From positions 1 through 64,000 of the forward strand of contig JAUSID010000074.1 in assembly GCA_030648295.1 (NCBI GenBank): 64,000 nucleotides of DNA. The letters run 5' to 3'. The notes beneath the pieces were generated by a model. That model was not told where the DNA came from. It did no database searches and was given only the letters and a program-made list of their open reading frames with translations. The DNA comes from Opitutaceae bacterium (lineage in GTDB: Bacteria; Verrucomicrobiota; Verrucomicrobiia; Opitutales; Opitutaceae). A program made the translations under genes and the position numbers. Shown here piece after piece: positions 1-10,300 of this stretch. Each line of letters begins with the position of its first letter. The first letter of the stretch is position 1.

Positions 1-309
1 GTCGATGACGATTTTTTTGCGCCGGACCAGGCCCGTCAGATCAAAGCCGAGCGACGCGACGTTGGCCTTCAACTCCGCTTCCGTTTCTTCGAAAACCATC
101 ATCACACCCGGCTCGCCGAACTGCGCCGCGCCGCGCACGAGGAATTCCGCGGCCAGCAGCGTCTTGCCGCAACCCGCGCCGCCGCACACCAGCGTGGGCC
201 GCCCCCGTGGAAACCCGCCGTCGGTGATTTCATCGAGACCCTGGATGCCCGTAAGACACTTGGGCAAACGAGCGGCCGGGAAGGTGGATTTTGGGCCGAT
301 ATTTTTCAT
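1..309 (-). CDS. KaiC-like RecA-fold ATPase, N-terminal part (runs off the window)
   Basis: Reading leftwards from the ATG at 309, 103 codons stay open to the window edge, so only the N-terminus is present. The protein opens with a typical KaiC-domain start (a TGIQGLDEI segment near residues 20-28, then GGFPRGR) and a Walker A motif GGAGCGKT at residues 43-50. A paired-glutamate FEET follows near residue 75, where KaiC ATPases carry their catalytic glutamates. Proteins of this family are cytoplasmic ATPases, often linked to signalling; outside cyanobacteria they are usually not clock proteins. Whether this one has one or two KaiC domains cannot be seen. Family assignment is firm; role is unknown. 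Confidence 0.85.
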   Translation of the reverse strand, partial: MKNIGPKSTFPAARLPKCLTGIQGLDEITDGGFPRGRPTLVCGGAGCGKTLLAAEFLVRGAAQFGEPGVMMVFEETEAELKANVASLGFDLTGLVRRKKIVID

Positions 310-633
310 GCGCGATGGTGCTTGGAAGTGACGCGTATAAGACACCACACAATGGGGTCTGAACCTATGGGGTGTTCTACTCCCTTGAACGAAGGTTTCG
401 GCCAGAGGGTCGTGCAGGATTGCGACGATTTCAAAGTCCTGGATTTAGCCGCGAAAGAACACATAGAGCACAAGGATGAGTTCGATTCTCTGCGCTCTTT
501 GAGTTCTCTTGCGGCTAACTCCGTTTGATTGCGGCCACAGGCCGCGGTGGGAAACCCAGGCGGCCGCGGTTCCGGGAAAAGTGTCGTGTGTTCGAAACCC
601 CACAGGATGATTGGGAGCGCTCGTCGCTCCCGC
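310..633. repeat. Spacer between kaiC-like gene and engB with an imperfect inverted repeat
   Basis: This is the divergent upstream region of the KaiC-like gene and engB. About 445-519 forms an imperfect hairpin: the left arm starts ttagccgcgaaagaacaca and the right arm ends gagttctcttgcggctaac, each arm about 30 bp. Arms of this kind recur in other spacers of the window with different words. I see no convincing gene here. Confidence 0.6.
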
Positions 634-1245
634 ATGAAAATCAAAACCGCCGCCTTCGAGGTCAGTGCTCCGGACCTCCGCTCGTGCCCCAAATGGGCGC
701 TGCCCGAATTCGCGCTGATTGGACGCTCGAATGTCGGCAAGTCGTCACTCCTCAACCTGCTCACCGAGCGTCGCGAACTGGCGAAGGTTTCGGACACGCC
801 GGGCAAGACGAAGCTGATCAATTTTTTCGTCATCAATGGCGCGTGGTCGCTGGTCGATCTGCCCGGCTACGGCTACGCGGAGGTCGGCCGGCAGCGCCGG
901 CTGGAATTCAACGAAGCGGTGGCAAACTTTCTCTCCGGCCGGCGCAATCTGCGCTGCGTCTTTGTGCTGATCGATTCGCGGCTGCCGCCACAGCCGATCG
1001 ACCTCGAATTCCTGCGGTGGCTCGAGGGCGTCGGAGTGCCCTTCGCGCTGATCTTCACGAAGACGGACAAGCAATCGGCATCGCAAGGCCAGACGAACAT
1101 CGACGCGTTTATCCAGGCGACGCGCGAGTGGCGCGCGGAGCGGCCCGATGTTCTCGCGATTTCCTCGAAGACCGGCGCCGGCCGGACCGACATTCTCAAC
1201 TACATCTCGAGCGTGCTCGCGCGGCATAACCGCACCAGCGGTTGA
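634..1245 (+). CDS. engB: Ribosome biogenesis GTP-binding protein EngB/YsxC
   Basis: A 203-residue TRAFAC-class GTPase needed for large-subunit ribosome assembly in the cytoplasm. All G motifs are visible: G1 GRSNVGKS, a G2 threonine in the SDTPGKT region, G3 DLPGYGYA, G4 TKTDK and G5 SSKTGAG. The size is typical for the family. The open frame extends upstream to 529, but the ATG at 634 gives the family-standard N-terminus (MKIKTAAFEVS); the extra 35 residues look non-coding. It stands alone, with no obvious operon partner. Confidence 0.95.
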   Translation: MKIKTAAFEVSAPDLRSCPKWALPEFALIGRSNVGKSSLLNLLTERRELAKVSDTPGKTKLINFFVINGAWSLVDLPGYGYAEVGRQRRLEFNEAVANFLSGRRNLRCVFVLIDSRLPPQPIDLEFLRWLEGVGVPFALIFTKTDKQSASQGQTNIDAFIQATREWRAERPDVLAISSKTGAGRTDILNYISSVLARHNRTSG

Positions 1246-1326
1246 TTTTCCCAGGGCGCGTTCGCGACGTGCGTGCTTCGCCTAATCGGCGAAGCCCGAA
1301 AATGGCGAGGGAACACTGAATTCATC

Positions 1327-1353
1327 ATTAGCGTCAATTAGCGCAGATTAGCG
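1327..1353. repeat. Three exact ATTAGCG heptamers at 10-bp spacing
   Basis: The word attagcg occurs at 1327, 1337 and 1347, separated by different trinucleotides, between engB and the next gene. It looks like one arm of the heptamer-iteration hairpins found elsewhere in the window, here without a matching second arm. Confidence 0.6.
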
Positions 1354-1502
1354 GTTAAAACCGGCCTTGTATCAAAACTTCCACCAAGCCGCACGCGGCG
1401 CGCTAATGAAAGCGTGCGGGCAAACGCGCCCATCGCCAACCGGTCGTGACGTCGTCAATGTCGGCGATGCCAGCGCCCGATCGCGCACCGCGCATTCGCC
1501 CC

Positions 1503-3410
1503 ATGAAACTCATTCGTCTGCTCGTCCTCTCGGCCACCGTTCTGCTCGTGGCCGCCGCTTATTCCGCGCCCGCCCCGAAAAATTCCGCGACCAAAACGCC
1601 CGCGCCCAAGAACCCGAAGCAGCGCAACCGGCCCGACATCCCGGAGGTCGCGCGCAAGGACGCGATCTGTTTCGCCTATTACACGGTCAGCCAGGGCGTG
1701 CTCAAACTCACCGCGCAGTTGTACCCGCTGCGTGATGCCGAGAGCCGCGCCGCCGCGCTCGAAATCGAGGACGGCTCCGGCTGGAAACCGGTCGCCCGCA
1801 CGCGCGTGACGGAGGACGACTACAAGAATTACAAGCACGACAAGACGTGGACGGCGCACTTCCGGGTCGAGAAATGGGACGAGCGTCGCACGCTGCGTTA
1901 CCGCGTCGTTGCGCTGGATGGCGTGGCGACGTATCAGGGCGTGATTCGCGCGAATCCCATCGACCGGAAGCAGATCGTCGTCGCGGCGTTCACGGGCAAT
2001 TCGAGCAACGATCGCCGGCTGAAGCCGGACATGATCGCGAACCTGAAGGCGCAGGATCCGGACCTCTTGTTCTTTTCCGGCGACCAATCGTACGATCACG
2101 AGGATCATCTGGGCGCATGGCTGCTGTTCGGCCGGCAGTTCGGCGAGATCATCCGCGATCGACCGATGGTGAGCATCCCCGACGACCACGACGTCGGCCA
2201 CGGCAACTTGTGGGGCGCCGGGGGAAAAGCTTCCAAGAGCCCGGCGGGCGACGACGGCGGCTACTTCATGCCGGTCGAATACGTGAAGGCGGTCGAACGC
2301 GCGCAGAGCTGGCACCTGCCGGACCCGGTCGATCCCGCGCCGATCCAGCGCGGCATCGGCGTGTACTTCACGCGGCTGGAGTGGGGCGGGGTGAGCTTCG
2401 CCATCATCGAGGACCGGAAGTTCAAGACGGGGCCGAATGGGGCGGTTGACATCGTGCCGAAACTCGGACCGCGGGCCGACCATGTGACCGCGGAAGGTTA
2501 CGATCCGAAAGCGATCGATGTGCCGGGCGCGAAACTGCTCGGCGAGCGACAGGAAAAATTCCTCCAGGCGTGGGGCGAGGACTGGCGGGGCGCGGAGTTC
2601 AAGGTCGTCCTCTCGCAGACGATTTTCAGCTATGCCACAAATCTCTCGCGCGGGCAGCGGCTGCTGGCCGACCTTGATTCGAATGGGTGGCCGCAGTCCG
2701 GCCGGCGGCGCGCCGTCGACTTGATGCGGCGCAGCTTCGCCTTTCACATCAGCGGCGACCAACACCTCGCGGTCGTCGCCCAATACGGAGTGGATGACTG
2801 GCGCGATGCCGGCTTCGCGTTCTGTGTTCCCTCGACCGTCAATTATTATCCGCGCGAGTGGCAGCCGCTGGTGCCGCCGGCAAACCCGATCAAGGGGCCG
2901 CTGCCTCATCTCGGCGACTACACCGAGGGATTGGGCAACAAGCTGACGATGTACGCGTATGCCAACCCGAACACGTTTCCGGCGCCGCCGGACGATCTGT
3001 CCGCCAGCGCATCCGGTTACGGGCTGGCGCGCTTCGACAAGAGCACGCGGCGGATCACGATCGAGTGTTGGCCGCGCGGCGTCGATGCAACCCAGCCCGG
3101 CGCGAAACAATACCCCGGCTGGCCAATCACGGTGTCACAGGAAGACAATTACGGTCGGAAGCCCGTCGCGTATCTGCCTTCGCTCCGCATCGAGGGGATG
3201 ACCGACCCGGTGGTCCAGGTGATCGATGAAGCCACGAGCGAGGTCGTGTACACGCTGCGCATCAAAGGCAGCACGTTCCGGCCAAAAGTTTTCCGGTCGG
3301 GCAGCTACACGCTCAAGATTGGCGAACCGGGAACGTCGCGGCTGAAAGTGCTCCCCGGCATCAAGTCTCTCCCGCCCGAGCGCAGCGAGAACCTCACCGT
3401 CCGGCTCTGA
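1503..3410 (+). CDS. PhoD-like metallophosphatase, secreted
   Basis: A 635-residue protein with a signal peptide (MKLIRLLVLSATVLLVAAA, then Ala/Pro-rich linker), so exported. The central region matches the PhoD-type metallophosphatase fold: FSGDQSYDHED around residue 194, PDDHDVGHGN around 226-235 and SGDQHLAV further on supply the Asp/His metal ligands. PhoD enzymes are phosphodiesterases/alkaline phosphatases that release phosphate outside the cytoplasm. A beta-sandwich-like N-terminal part (residues about 55-155) precedes the catalytic domain. The frame is open from 1446 but the ATG at 1503 is the one with a proper signal peptide. The exact substrate is not deducible. No PhoB box was recognised. 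Confidence 0.85.
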   Translation: MKLIRLLVLSATVLLVAAAYSAPAPKNSATKTPAPKNPKQRNRPDIPEVARKDAICFAYYTVSQGVLKLTAQLYPLRDAESRAAALEIEDGSGWKPVARTRVTEDDYKNYKHDKTWTAHFRVEKWDERRTLRYRVVALDGVATYQGVIRANPIDRKQIVVAAFTGNSSNDRRLKPDMIANLKAQDPDLLFFSGDQSYDHEDHLGAWLLFGRQFGEIIRDRPMVSIPDDHDVGHGNLWGAGGKASKSPAGDDGGYFMPVEYVKAVERAQSWHLPDPVDPAPIQRGIGVYFTRLEWGGVSFAIIEDRKFKTGPNGAVDIVPKLGPRADHVTAEGYDPKAIDVPGAKLLGERQEKFLQAWGEDWRGAEFKVVLSQTIFSYATNLSRGQRLLADLDSNGWPQSGRRRAVDLMRRSFAFHISGDQHLAVVAQYGVDDWRDAGFAFCVPSTVNYYPREWQPLVPPANPIKGPLPHLGDYTEGLGNKLTMYAYANPNTFPAPPDDLSASASGYGLARFDKSTRRITIECWPRGVDATQPGAKQYPGWPITVSQEDNYGRKPVAYLPSLRIEGMTDPVVQVIDEATSEVVYTLRIKGSTFRPKVFRSGSYTLKIGEPGTSRLKVLPGIKSLPPERSENLTVRL

Positions 3411-3767
3411 CGGCTTGGGCGAGAGACGAGGGTGGTCTTCCCTGGGAGCGCGGGCGTCCGGTCCGCAATGTCGGGTTCGAGCCACGATCGTATCTCCGCC
3501 AACCGTGTGCATGCGTTTGAAGGTGGAGCCGCTTGACCTCAAGCGGCTGATCTAACGGTATCCGTCGCAAAGCGCGTTGGGGTCAACGCGCTCCACCTTT
3601 CAGTGCATTCGACCTCGCTGGAAAAACGCACTCCGTCTGCATCGTCAGCTCAGCCATTGTGGGCGAGACGCCCGCGCTCCCAGGATTGGCCATTGCAGCG
3701 TTGCGCCGCGTGAGCCATCCGGCAGCGTGAGGGTCGCGATCCCGGGTTCCCCTTCTCGATTCACCCC
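3411..3767. repeat. Spacer with nested GC-rich inverted repeats
   Basis: No gene is supported here. A gggagcgcgggcgtc-type element at 3442-3470 is answered by its reverse complement at about 3654-3683. Between them lies a second pair, aaggtggagc near 3519 and gctccacctt near 3592, which embed two short hairpins (gcttgacctcaagcgg and gcgcgttggggtcaacgcgc). The whole spacer is therefore a composite of nested palindromic units. Confidence 0.65.
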
Positions 3768-5708
3768 ATGAAAATCCTGCGCTTCATGTTTGCCGCCGTG
3801 CTCGCGTTGTCGGCCGCCCTGCTCGGCGCCGCGACCCCGCCGCTCACCCCGGACATCCGCGCGAAATTTACCCCGCCGACCGCGACGTACGATTACGTCA
3901 AACGCGAGGTCATGGTCCCGATGCGCGACGGCGTGAAGCTCTACACCTCGATTGTCGTGCCGCGTGCGGCGAAGGACGCGCCGATCCTGTTCACGCGGAC
4001 GCCCTACAACGCGAGCAAACGGACGCAGCGCAACCGCTCGCCTTACATGCTCGCCACCCTGCCGCAGGGTGACGACGTCTTCGCGACCGGCGATTACATT
4101 CGCGTGTTTCAGGACGTGCGCGGCAAATACAAGTCGCAAGGCGAGTACGTGATGACGCGTCCGCCGCGGGGTCCGCTCAACGACAGCGGCGTCGATCATG
4201 CCACGGATGCCTGGGACACGATCGACTGGCTGGTGAAAAACGTGCCCGAGTCCAACGGCCGTGTTGGCATGATCGGCTCGTCCTACGAGGGGTTCACCGT
4301 CGTGATGGCGCTGCTGGAACCGCACCCGGCGTTGAAAGTGGCGGCGCCGGAAAGCCCGATGATCGACGGCTGGATGGGCGACGACTGGTTTCACTACGGC
4401 GCGTTCCGCATGTACAATTTCGACTATTTCACGCGGCAGACTGTCGCGAAAGGCGAGGGGTACGAGGCGCCGCGGCGAGGGTACGATGATTATGAAAGTT
4501 TCCTGCGCGCGGGATCGGCGGGCGATTTCGCCAAGGCATCCGGTGTCGACCAGCTGCCGTGGTGGCGAAAAGTTTCCGAGCATCCCGCTTACGATGCGTT
4601 CTGGCGCGAGCAGGCGCTCGATCGGCTGCTCGAGCCGCGGCCGTTGACCGTGCCGACAATGTGGGTCCAGGGGCTGTGGGATCAGGAGGACATCTGGGGC
4701 ACGGTTCATTGTTATCCCGTGATGGAGCCGAAGGACGCCGCCAATGATCGAAACTTCCTCGTACTGGGCCCGTGGCGGCACAGCCAGGTTAACGTCGAGG
4801 GCAGCACGCTCGGGCCGCTGAAGTTCGAGGGCGACACGGCGCTGCAATTCCGGCGCGACGTGCTCAAGCCGTTCTTCGATCAATACCTCAAGACCGGCGC
4901 GCCCAAGGCCGCCACGCCGCCGGTCTTCATCTACAACACGGGCGGCAATCGCTGGGAACGGTTTCAGTCCTGGCCCGCCGCGCGGGATCCCGAATGGCAG
5001 CTGCAGTCGCGGCCCTTGTATCTGGATGCCGGATTCACCTTGCGGTTCACGGCGCCCACGGCGACCCCCGCGGGTTACGATGAATTCGTTTCCGACCCGG
5101 CCAAGCCCGTGCCCTACATCGCCCGGCCGGTTCGTTTTGGCGATCGTGACGGCTGGACGCGCTGGCTCGTCAACGACCAGCGGGCGTTTTCCGATCGGCC
5201 CGATGTGCTGACGTATGTCACCGAACCGCTGACCGCGCCGCTGCAAATCGGCGGTGCGGCGGTCGCGAACCTCGTCGCCTCGACGAGCGGAACCGACACC
5301 GACTGGGTGGTGAAGCTGATCGACGTGTATCCGGACGAGGTGCCGTCGCAGCCGGAAATGGGAGGTTATCAACTCTCGATCGCGATGGATATTTTCCGCG
5401 GCCGTTATCGCGAGAGCTTCGAGCATCCGAAGGCGATCGCAGCGGGCCAGCCGCTCGCTTATCGCTTCGCGCTGCCGCACGCGAATCACACGTTCCAGCG
5501 GGGGCACCGGATCATGGTGCAAATCCAATCGAGCTGGTTTCCGCTCTACGATCGCAACCCGCAGACGTTCGTGGAAAACATCTTCTTCGCGAAGCCGTCC
5601 GATTACGTGAAGGCAACGCAGCGCATCTACCGCGCGCCGGGTCCGGCGAGCTTCATCGAGTTGCCGGTTCTGCAGCGGCGGATCAACGGCAAGTCCCCGC
5701 AGACATGA
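3768..5708 (+). CDS. Alpha-amino acid ester hydrolase / CocE-NonD family acylase
   Basis: A 646-residue exported serine hydrolase of the X-Pro dipeptidyl-peptidase S15 superfamily. It follows the Xanthomonas alpha-amino acid ester hydrolase closely as I remember that protein. The nucleophile is Ser172 in GSSYEG, Asp305 lies in GLWDQED, and His338 in GPWRHSQ completes the triad. The acidic cluster that binds the substrate alpha-amino group in these enzymes is also present (Asp206, Glu307, Asp308), which separates it from plain cocaine-esterase-like members. A C-terminal jelly-roll domain (about residues 400-640) ends the protein. A signal peptide spans residues 1-22. Such enzymes hydrolyse and transfer acyl groups of alpha-amino esters, amides and beta-lactam side chains. 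The natural substrate here is unknown. Confidence 0.9.
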   Translation: MKILRFMFAAVLALSAALLGAATPPLTPDIRAKFTPPTATYDYVKREVMVPMRDGVKLYTSIVVPRAAKDAPILFTRTPYNASKRTQRNRSPYMLATLPQGDDVFATGDYIRVFQDVRGKYKSQGEYVMTRPPRGPLNDSGVDHATDAWDTIDWLVKNVPESNGRVGMIGSSYEGFTVVMALLEPHPALKVAAPESPMIDGWMGDDWFHYGAFRMYNFDYFTRQTVAKGEGYEAPRRGYDDYESFLRAGSAGDFAKASGVDQLPWWRKVSEHPAYDAFWREQALDRLLEPRPLTVPTMWVQGLWDQEDIWGTVHCYPVMEPKDAANDRNFLVLGPWRHSQVNVEGSTLGPLKFEGDTALQFRRDVLKPFFDQYLKTGAPKAATPPVFIYNTGGNRWERFQSWPAARDPEWQLQSRPLYLDAGFTLRFTAPTATPAGYDEFVSDPAKPVPYIARPVRFGDRDGWTRWLVNDQRAFSDRPDVLTYVTEPLTAPLQIGGAAVANLVASTSGTDTDWVVKLIDVYPDEVPSQPEMGGYQLSIAMDIFRGRYRESFEHPKAIAAGQPLAYRFALPHANHTFQRGHRIMVQIQSSWFPLYDRNPQTFVENIFFAKPSDYVKATQRIYRAPGPASFIELPVLQRRINGKSPQT

Positions 5709-5804
5709 AGAGCGATGCGGTCGGCTGCATTTGGCATTCCGAGACAACGAATCGGCGTCCGGCCGCTCGAGGTTTCTTCCCGATGAACTGTCGATCAGCC
5801 TGTC

Positions 5805-5886
5805 ATCCTGAGCGAAGCGAAGGATCCAGTATGATACGCGCATGCGGCCGCGCTTCTGAATTCTTCGCCTCGCTCAGAATGACAAA
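5805..5886. repeat. Inverted repeat hairpin between the hydrolase genes
   Basis: The left arm gtcatcctgagcgaagcgaa (about 5801) pairs with a right arm ending gcctcgctcagaatgac (about 5883), with a loop of roughly 30 bp. It is related to the gtcattctgag arms at 17149-17232 and 36743-36832. It lies 3 bp before the ceramidase-like start codon, so it is transcribed with or just ahead of that gene. Confidence 0.65.
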
Positions 5887-5889
5887 CAT

Positions 5890-7242
5890 ATGCTTCGAGT
5901 GAAAACCGCACTGGCCTTGGTTCTGATTCTCGGTGTCGGCGGCGCCGTCCGGGCGGCGGACGCCACCTTGTTTCATGTCGGCGTCGCGAAGGTCGACATC
6001 ACGCCCGACTATCCCGTGCGGCTGAATGGCTATCTTGCCCGCAAGGGCGAATCGGAGGGCGTCATCCAGCGCATCCACGCGAAGGCGCTGGCAATCGGCC
6101 GGGGCAACGACGCGCCGGCGGTCCTGGTCTCCGTCGACAACTGCATTATTCCCGAGGCGATTCGAACCACGCTGGCGGCGCGGCTGGCAAAGGCGGGAGT
6201 ACGCGACGAGCGGTTCTCGCTTTGCGCCTCGCACACGCATTCCGCGCCAAAGCTGGGCGGCGCGGCCGACAACATCTTTGGCGCGGATATTCCGCCCGAC
6301 CAGCAGACGAGAATCGATCGCTACACACGCGAGTTCGTGGACAAGCTGGAGCAGGTGGCGCTGGCGGCACTGCGGGATCGGCAACCCGCGAAGCTGCGCT
6401 GGGGACGCGCCCAGGCGGAGTTCGCGGCGAATCGGCGGACCAAGGGTGGCCCGGTCGACCATGCACTTCCCGTGCTCGTCGTCACCGCCGTCGATGGCGA
6501 CGTTCGCGCGCTCGTCACCAACTACGCCTGTCACTGCACGACGCTGGGTCCGGAACCGAATCAAATCTGCGGGGATTGGGCGGGCTACGCGCAGGAGTAC
6601 ATCGAGGCGGCGCATCCGGGCGTGATTGCGCTGACGCTGATCGGGTGCGGGGCCGACGCCAATCCGGCGCCGCGGCCTGGTGTCGACCTGGCCAAGCAGC
6701 ATGGGCGAACGATCGCCGATGCCGTCGAGTCGTTGTTCGGCCGGGAGTTGACGACGATCACCGCGAAGCTGGAGACACGCGTGGAGCGGATTTCGATTCC
6801 CTTCGACGCGCTGCCCTCCCGGGTGGAGTGGGAGGCTCGCGCGGCCAAGGACGATCCGACCGGTTATCACGCGCGGAAAAACCTGGCGCGGCTCGATCGC
6901 GGCGAAGCGCTGCCGACGGAGCTGCCCTATCTGATACAAGTGTGGAGTTTTGGACCGCAACTCGCGCTGGTTTTCCTGCCCGGCGAAGTCGTGGTCGATT
7001 ATGCGCTCCGGCTGAAAACCGAGTTCGATCCCTCGCGGCTTTGGGTCACGGCGTATGCCAATGGGGTTCCGTGTTACATTCCCTCGCGCCGGGTCTGGAA
7101 GGAAGGCGGCTACGAGGGTGGCAAGGCGATGATCTACTACGATCTTCCCACGCGGCTGGCGGAGGACACCGAGGACCGGATCGTCGGCGCGGTGCAGCGT
7201 TTGATGCCGCGAGATTATCGGACGTCGCCGCCGGCAAAGTAG
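5890..7242 (+). CDS. Neutral/alkaline non-lysosomal ceramidase-like protein
   Basis: A 450-residue exported protein (signal peptide MLRVKTALALVLILGVGGAVRA). It has the features of the neutral ceramidase N-terminal domain family: an opening GVAKVDITPDYPVRLNGY segment, ASHTHSAP for metal binding, NYACHCT and a C-terminal PGEVVVDY region. Characterised neutral ceramidases cut ceramide to sphingosine and fatty acid using zinc. Many short bacterial members of this Pfam family, common in Verrucomicrobia and Planctomycetes, have unproven substrates, so ceramidase activity is only a family-level guess. It follows two other secreted hydrolases on the same strand, 181 bp after the ester hydrolase. Confidence 0.8.
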   Translation: MLRVKTALALVLILGVGGAVRAADATLFHVGVAKVDITPDYPVRLNGYLARKGESEGVIQRIHAKALAIGRGNDAPAVLVSVDNCIIPEAIRTTLAARLAKAGVRDERFSLCASHTHSAPKLGGAADNIFGADIPPDQQTRIDRYTREFVDKLEQVALAALRDRQPAKLRWGRAQAEFAANRRTKGGPVDHALPVLVVTAVDGDVRALVTNYACHCTTLGPEPNQICGDWAGYAQEYIEAAHPGVIALTLIGCGADANPAPRPGVDLAKQHGRTIADAVESLFGRELTTITAKLETRVERISIPFDALPSRVEWEARAAKDDPTGYHARKNLARLDRGEALPTELPYLIQVWSFGPQLALVFLPGEVVVDYALRLKTEFDPSRLWVTAYANGVPCYIPSRRVWKEGGYEGGKAMIYYDLPTRLAEDTEDRIVGAVQRLMPRDYRTSPPAK

Positions 7243-7260
7243 CCGCATCGAAACGGCCCC

Positions 7261-7334
7261 GTAGCAGCCGAGGTGACGAGGCTGGACTCAGAGTGGCTCC
7301 CGCACAGCGCCAGCCTCCTGACGTCGGCTGCTAC
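7261..7334. repeat. Hairpin between convergent ceramidase-like and TonB receptor genes
   Basis: Arms of about 25 bp (gtagcagccgaggtgacgag at 7261 and cctgacgtcggctgctac ending at 7334) are nearly perfect inverted repeats with a loop of about 25 bp. The position between two convergent stop codons would suit a bidirectional terminator, but there is no clear T-run. Confidence 0.55.
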
Positions 7335-7362
7335 GCGATTATGGACCGTGTTTTCAAACCTT

Positions 7363-10300
7363 TCAGAACCGGCCGGAAATTCCCGCCTTGATGACTGGAC
7401 TGTACAGATCGTGCCCCATCTCCCGGGTTGGCACATATTGATATCGCCGCTGAATGGGGGAGCGGAACACGTTGATGACATCGCAATACACGCTGAACCG
7501 CGGGCCGAAGCTGTATTTGACGCTGAGATCGAGCGGGTTCTTCGAGTATTCGTACTGTCGGTTGGCCAGGTTGGAATTGAACCGGAACAACTGGCTGCCG
7601 GTGTAGTTCATCTGGGCACGGACCGACCACGGATGGGCGTTGTACGTGATCCCGATGTTGCCGGATTTCGGCACGAAACCGACGAGGTCCGCGGGGCCGG
7701 TGTTGACCCCGATGTCGCCGTAATCGCCCTTCGTTTCCAGCCGGGTGTAGTTGACGAAGATGCCAAATCCCTTCCAGAAGCCGGGCAGATTCGAGAACTG
7801 CTGCTGGTACGCGAGTTCCAGCCCGCGGACCGTGGCCGAGCCGCCATTCGCCTGCGTGCGCAGGATGTATCCGGCATAGTCGCCAGCGAATCCGTTGTCG
7901 GGCCCGGCGGGGATTTCGCCCATATCGGCGGTGAAGATGAAACTGCTGAGTTCCTTCAGGAAAACGCCGGCGGATAGCAGCCCGACGGGCTTGAAGTAGT
8001 ATTCCAGCGAGAGATCGAAATTGTCGGCATATTGTGGTTCGAGCGCCGTATTGCTGATCGTGGCGCGCTCGTTTTCGTCATCGATCCGATCGTTCGGGAT
8101 GATGGTGGCGAAGGCGGGACGGCCGATGCCGGTCGAGTAGCTGGCGCGTGCGAGTATGCCCTCGAAAAACTCGTAGCGAAAATGAACGCTCGGGAAGACG
8201 TCGCGATATTTCCCGCTGTTCGTCCGCGGTACATACTCGGCGCGAATCCGGCGCAGCCGCTCCTCCTCGGTCAGCGCGCCCGACCACGCCGCGCGCCGGG
8301 CCCGTTCCTCCGGGGTGAGGACTTGGACCGTTCCCTTGCCGGTGACATGCGTCTCCTCGACGCGCAACCCGGTGAGGATGTTCAGCCGGCCGAGCCGGGT
8401 GCTGCCCATGATATAGGCGGAATACACCTGCTCCTCCGCGCTGATATTGTTGCGCAGCGCCTGCGTCAGGGTGTTCACCGGGTCCTCGACGAAGTGTGCG
8501 GGCGAAGACGCCATGGTCGCCTCCAGCGTTGGCAGGTGCATCCAGGGCGCGGACGGGTAGAAGCCGTCGTACGAATGATAGCCATAGCCCTGGTCGACGA
8601 ACTGCGTCAGGTTGTCGTCATTGACGCCCGTCGCGGGATTGCGGCCCGCGACGCCATCGGGGCCGCGGAACGAAAAGAACCCGCGACCGAACCGCTGGAT
8701 GACGTCCTGCCCGCGCGCGCGGAGCCCGATTTTGGCGTAGGTCGGGGCGACGAACGCGAAGTTCTTCTTCAGGTTCACCTGTGCGCCCCAAATCCGATCG
8801 GTCTTCACGTCGTCGTTCGTGTTCACGCTCGTGAGGATCCGGTTGTCGATATCGTAGATGTCGGGCCCGCTGATTTGTGTATAGGAAGCGAGGGCGTTGC
8901 TGCCAGGAGTGTCGCGATCGAAGCGGAATCCTACGCCCGATACGGTCGAGGTGGGAATCAGGCGCAAGTTCGTGCCGCGCGAATGGGAGAAGCTGACGTT
9001 GTAATCCAGTTCCGCCGTCGGGAACTTGCGGTTGCCACCGGCCCGCAGGTTCCAGGTGCGAATGGCCCGCTCGCGCAGGTTTTGCGCGTACTCGAACCGG
9101 TGATTGATGGTCTCGGTAATCGTGTCGGTCCAGCCAGGCAGGACGGTGGCCGCGGCATTGGTCGCCGTGCGCGGCTGCCCGTTCGGCGCGAAAAAGCTGA
9201 ACACGTTGTTCAGGTTGACTCCCGCGAAGCGGCCCCAGTGGCGGTTCAGGCCGTCCTCGTAATGGGAAAACATGGTGTTGAAGTATACCGTCGAGTCCTC
9301 GCCCAGCTTGTAGTCGAAGCGGATCCCGGTGCCGGCCCGGGTATGCTTCAATTGATCTTCGCCATACGTGTTGATGATGAATGGGGCGGGCACGTCGGTG
9401 TTGGTGGTCGCGCGCCAGGTGAGGTTGCTCGAGTCTCGCGGCTTGTGCGTGCGGTTGAAGCTGGCCGTCACCATCACGCCGAGCTTCTGCTCCTGCCCGA
9501 GGATGTCCGAATACATGAAGCTCAACGCCGGCCGGAACGTGGAGCGATCGACGTTGTACGATGTGCCCGCCTGATAGGTGATGGTCCGGCCGCGGCGGTT
9601 GAAGGCGCTTTTCGTGACCAGGTTCACGGCGCCGCCGATCGAATCGGCGTCCATGTCCGGCGTCGGCGCCTTGGTGACCTCGATTGTCTCAATGAAGTCC
9701 GCGGGAATCTTGTCGATCTCGAACGCGCGGTTCATCCCCGCCTGCGGACCTCCGCTCGCGCCGCGCGATCCGTCCATCGTGACCGCGCTGAGATCGGCAT
9801 GGATTCCACGCACCTGCACGAAGACGATGTCGCCCTCCAGCACCTGGGTGCCCACCCCGGGCAGTCGCACCAGGAAGTTCCCGAGGTTTTCGTCCGCCAC
9901 GTTGCCGAAGGCGTCGGAGGAAAGCACGTTCTTCACGTTCGGGGCGTACCGCTGCTGCTGGATCGCGAGCGCGCTGCCCTCCCGCTCGCCCGCGACCACG
10001 AACTCACCGAGCGTGTACACGCCGGAGGTCAGTTCGATGTCCTCGGTGACGGTGGCGCCGGCCCCGACTGAGACGTCGTTCGTGCGGGTTTCGAGGCCGG
10101 TGTAGGCGGCGGAAAGGGTGTAACTTCCCGGCGGGACATTGCGAAAGACAAAGCGGCCGTCGCGCCCGGTCTGCGCCGTCCAACCCAATGGCCGCAAGGT
10201 GACCTCGACCTCTTCGAGGTACACCCGGGTGCCGGCATTGCTGACCCGGCCGGCGATGGTTCCGGCCGATTGGGCATATCCGCTGGTGGCGAATAGAAAC

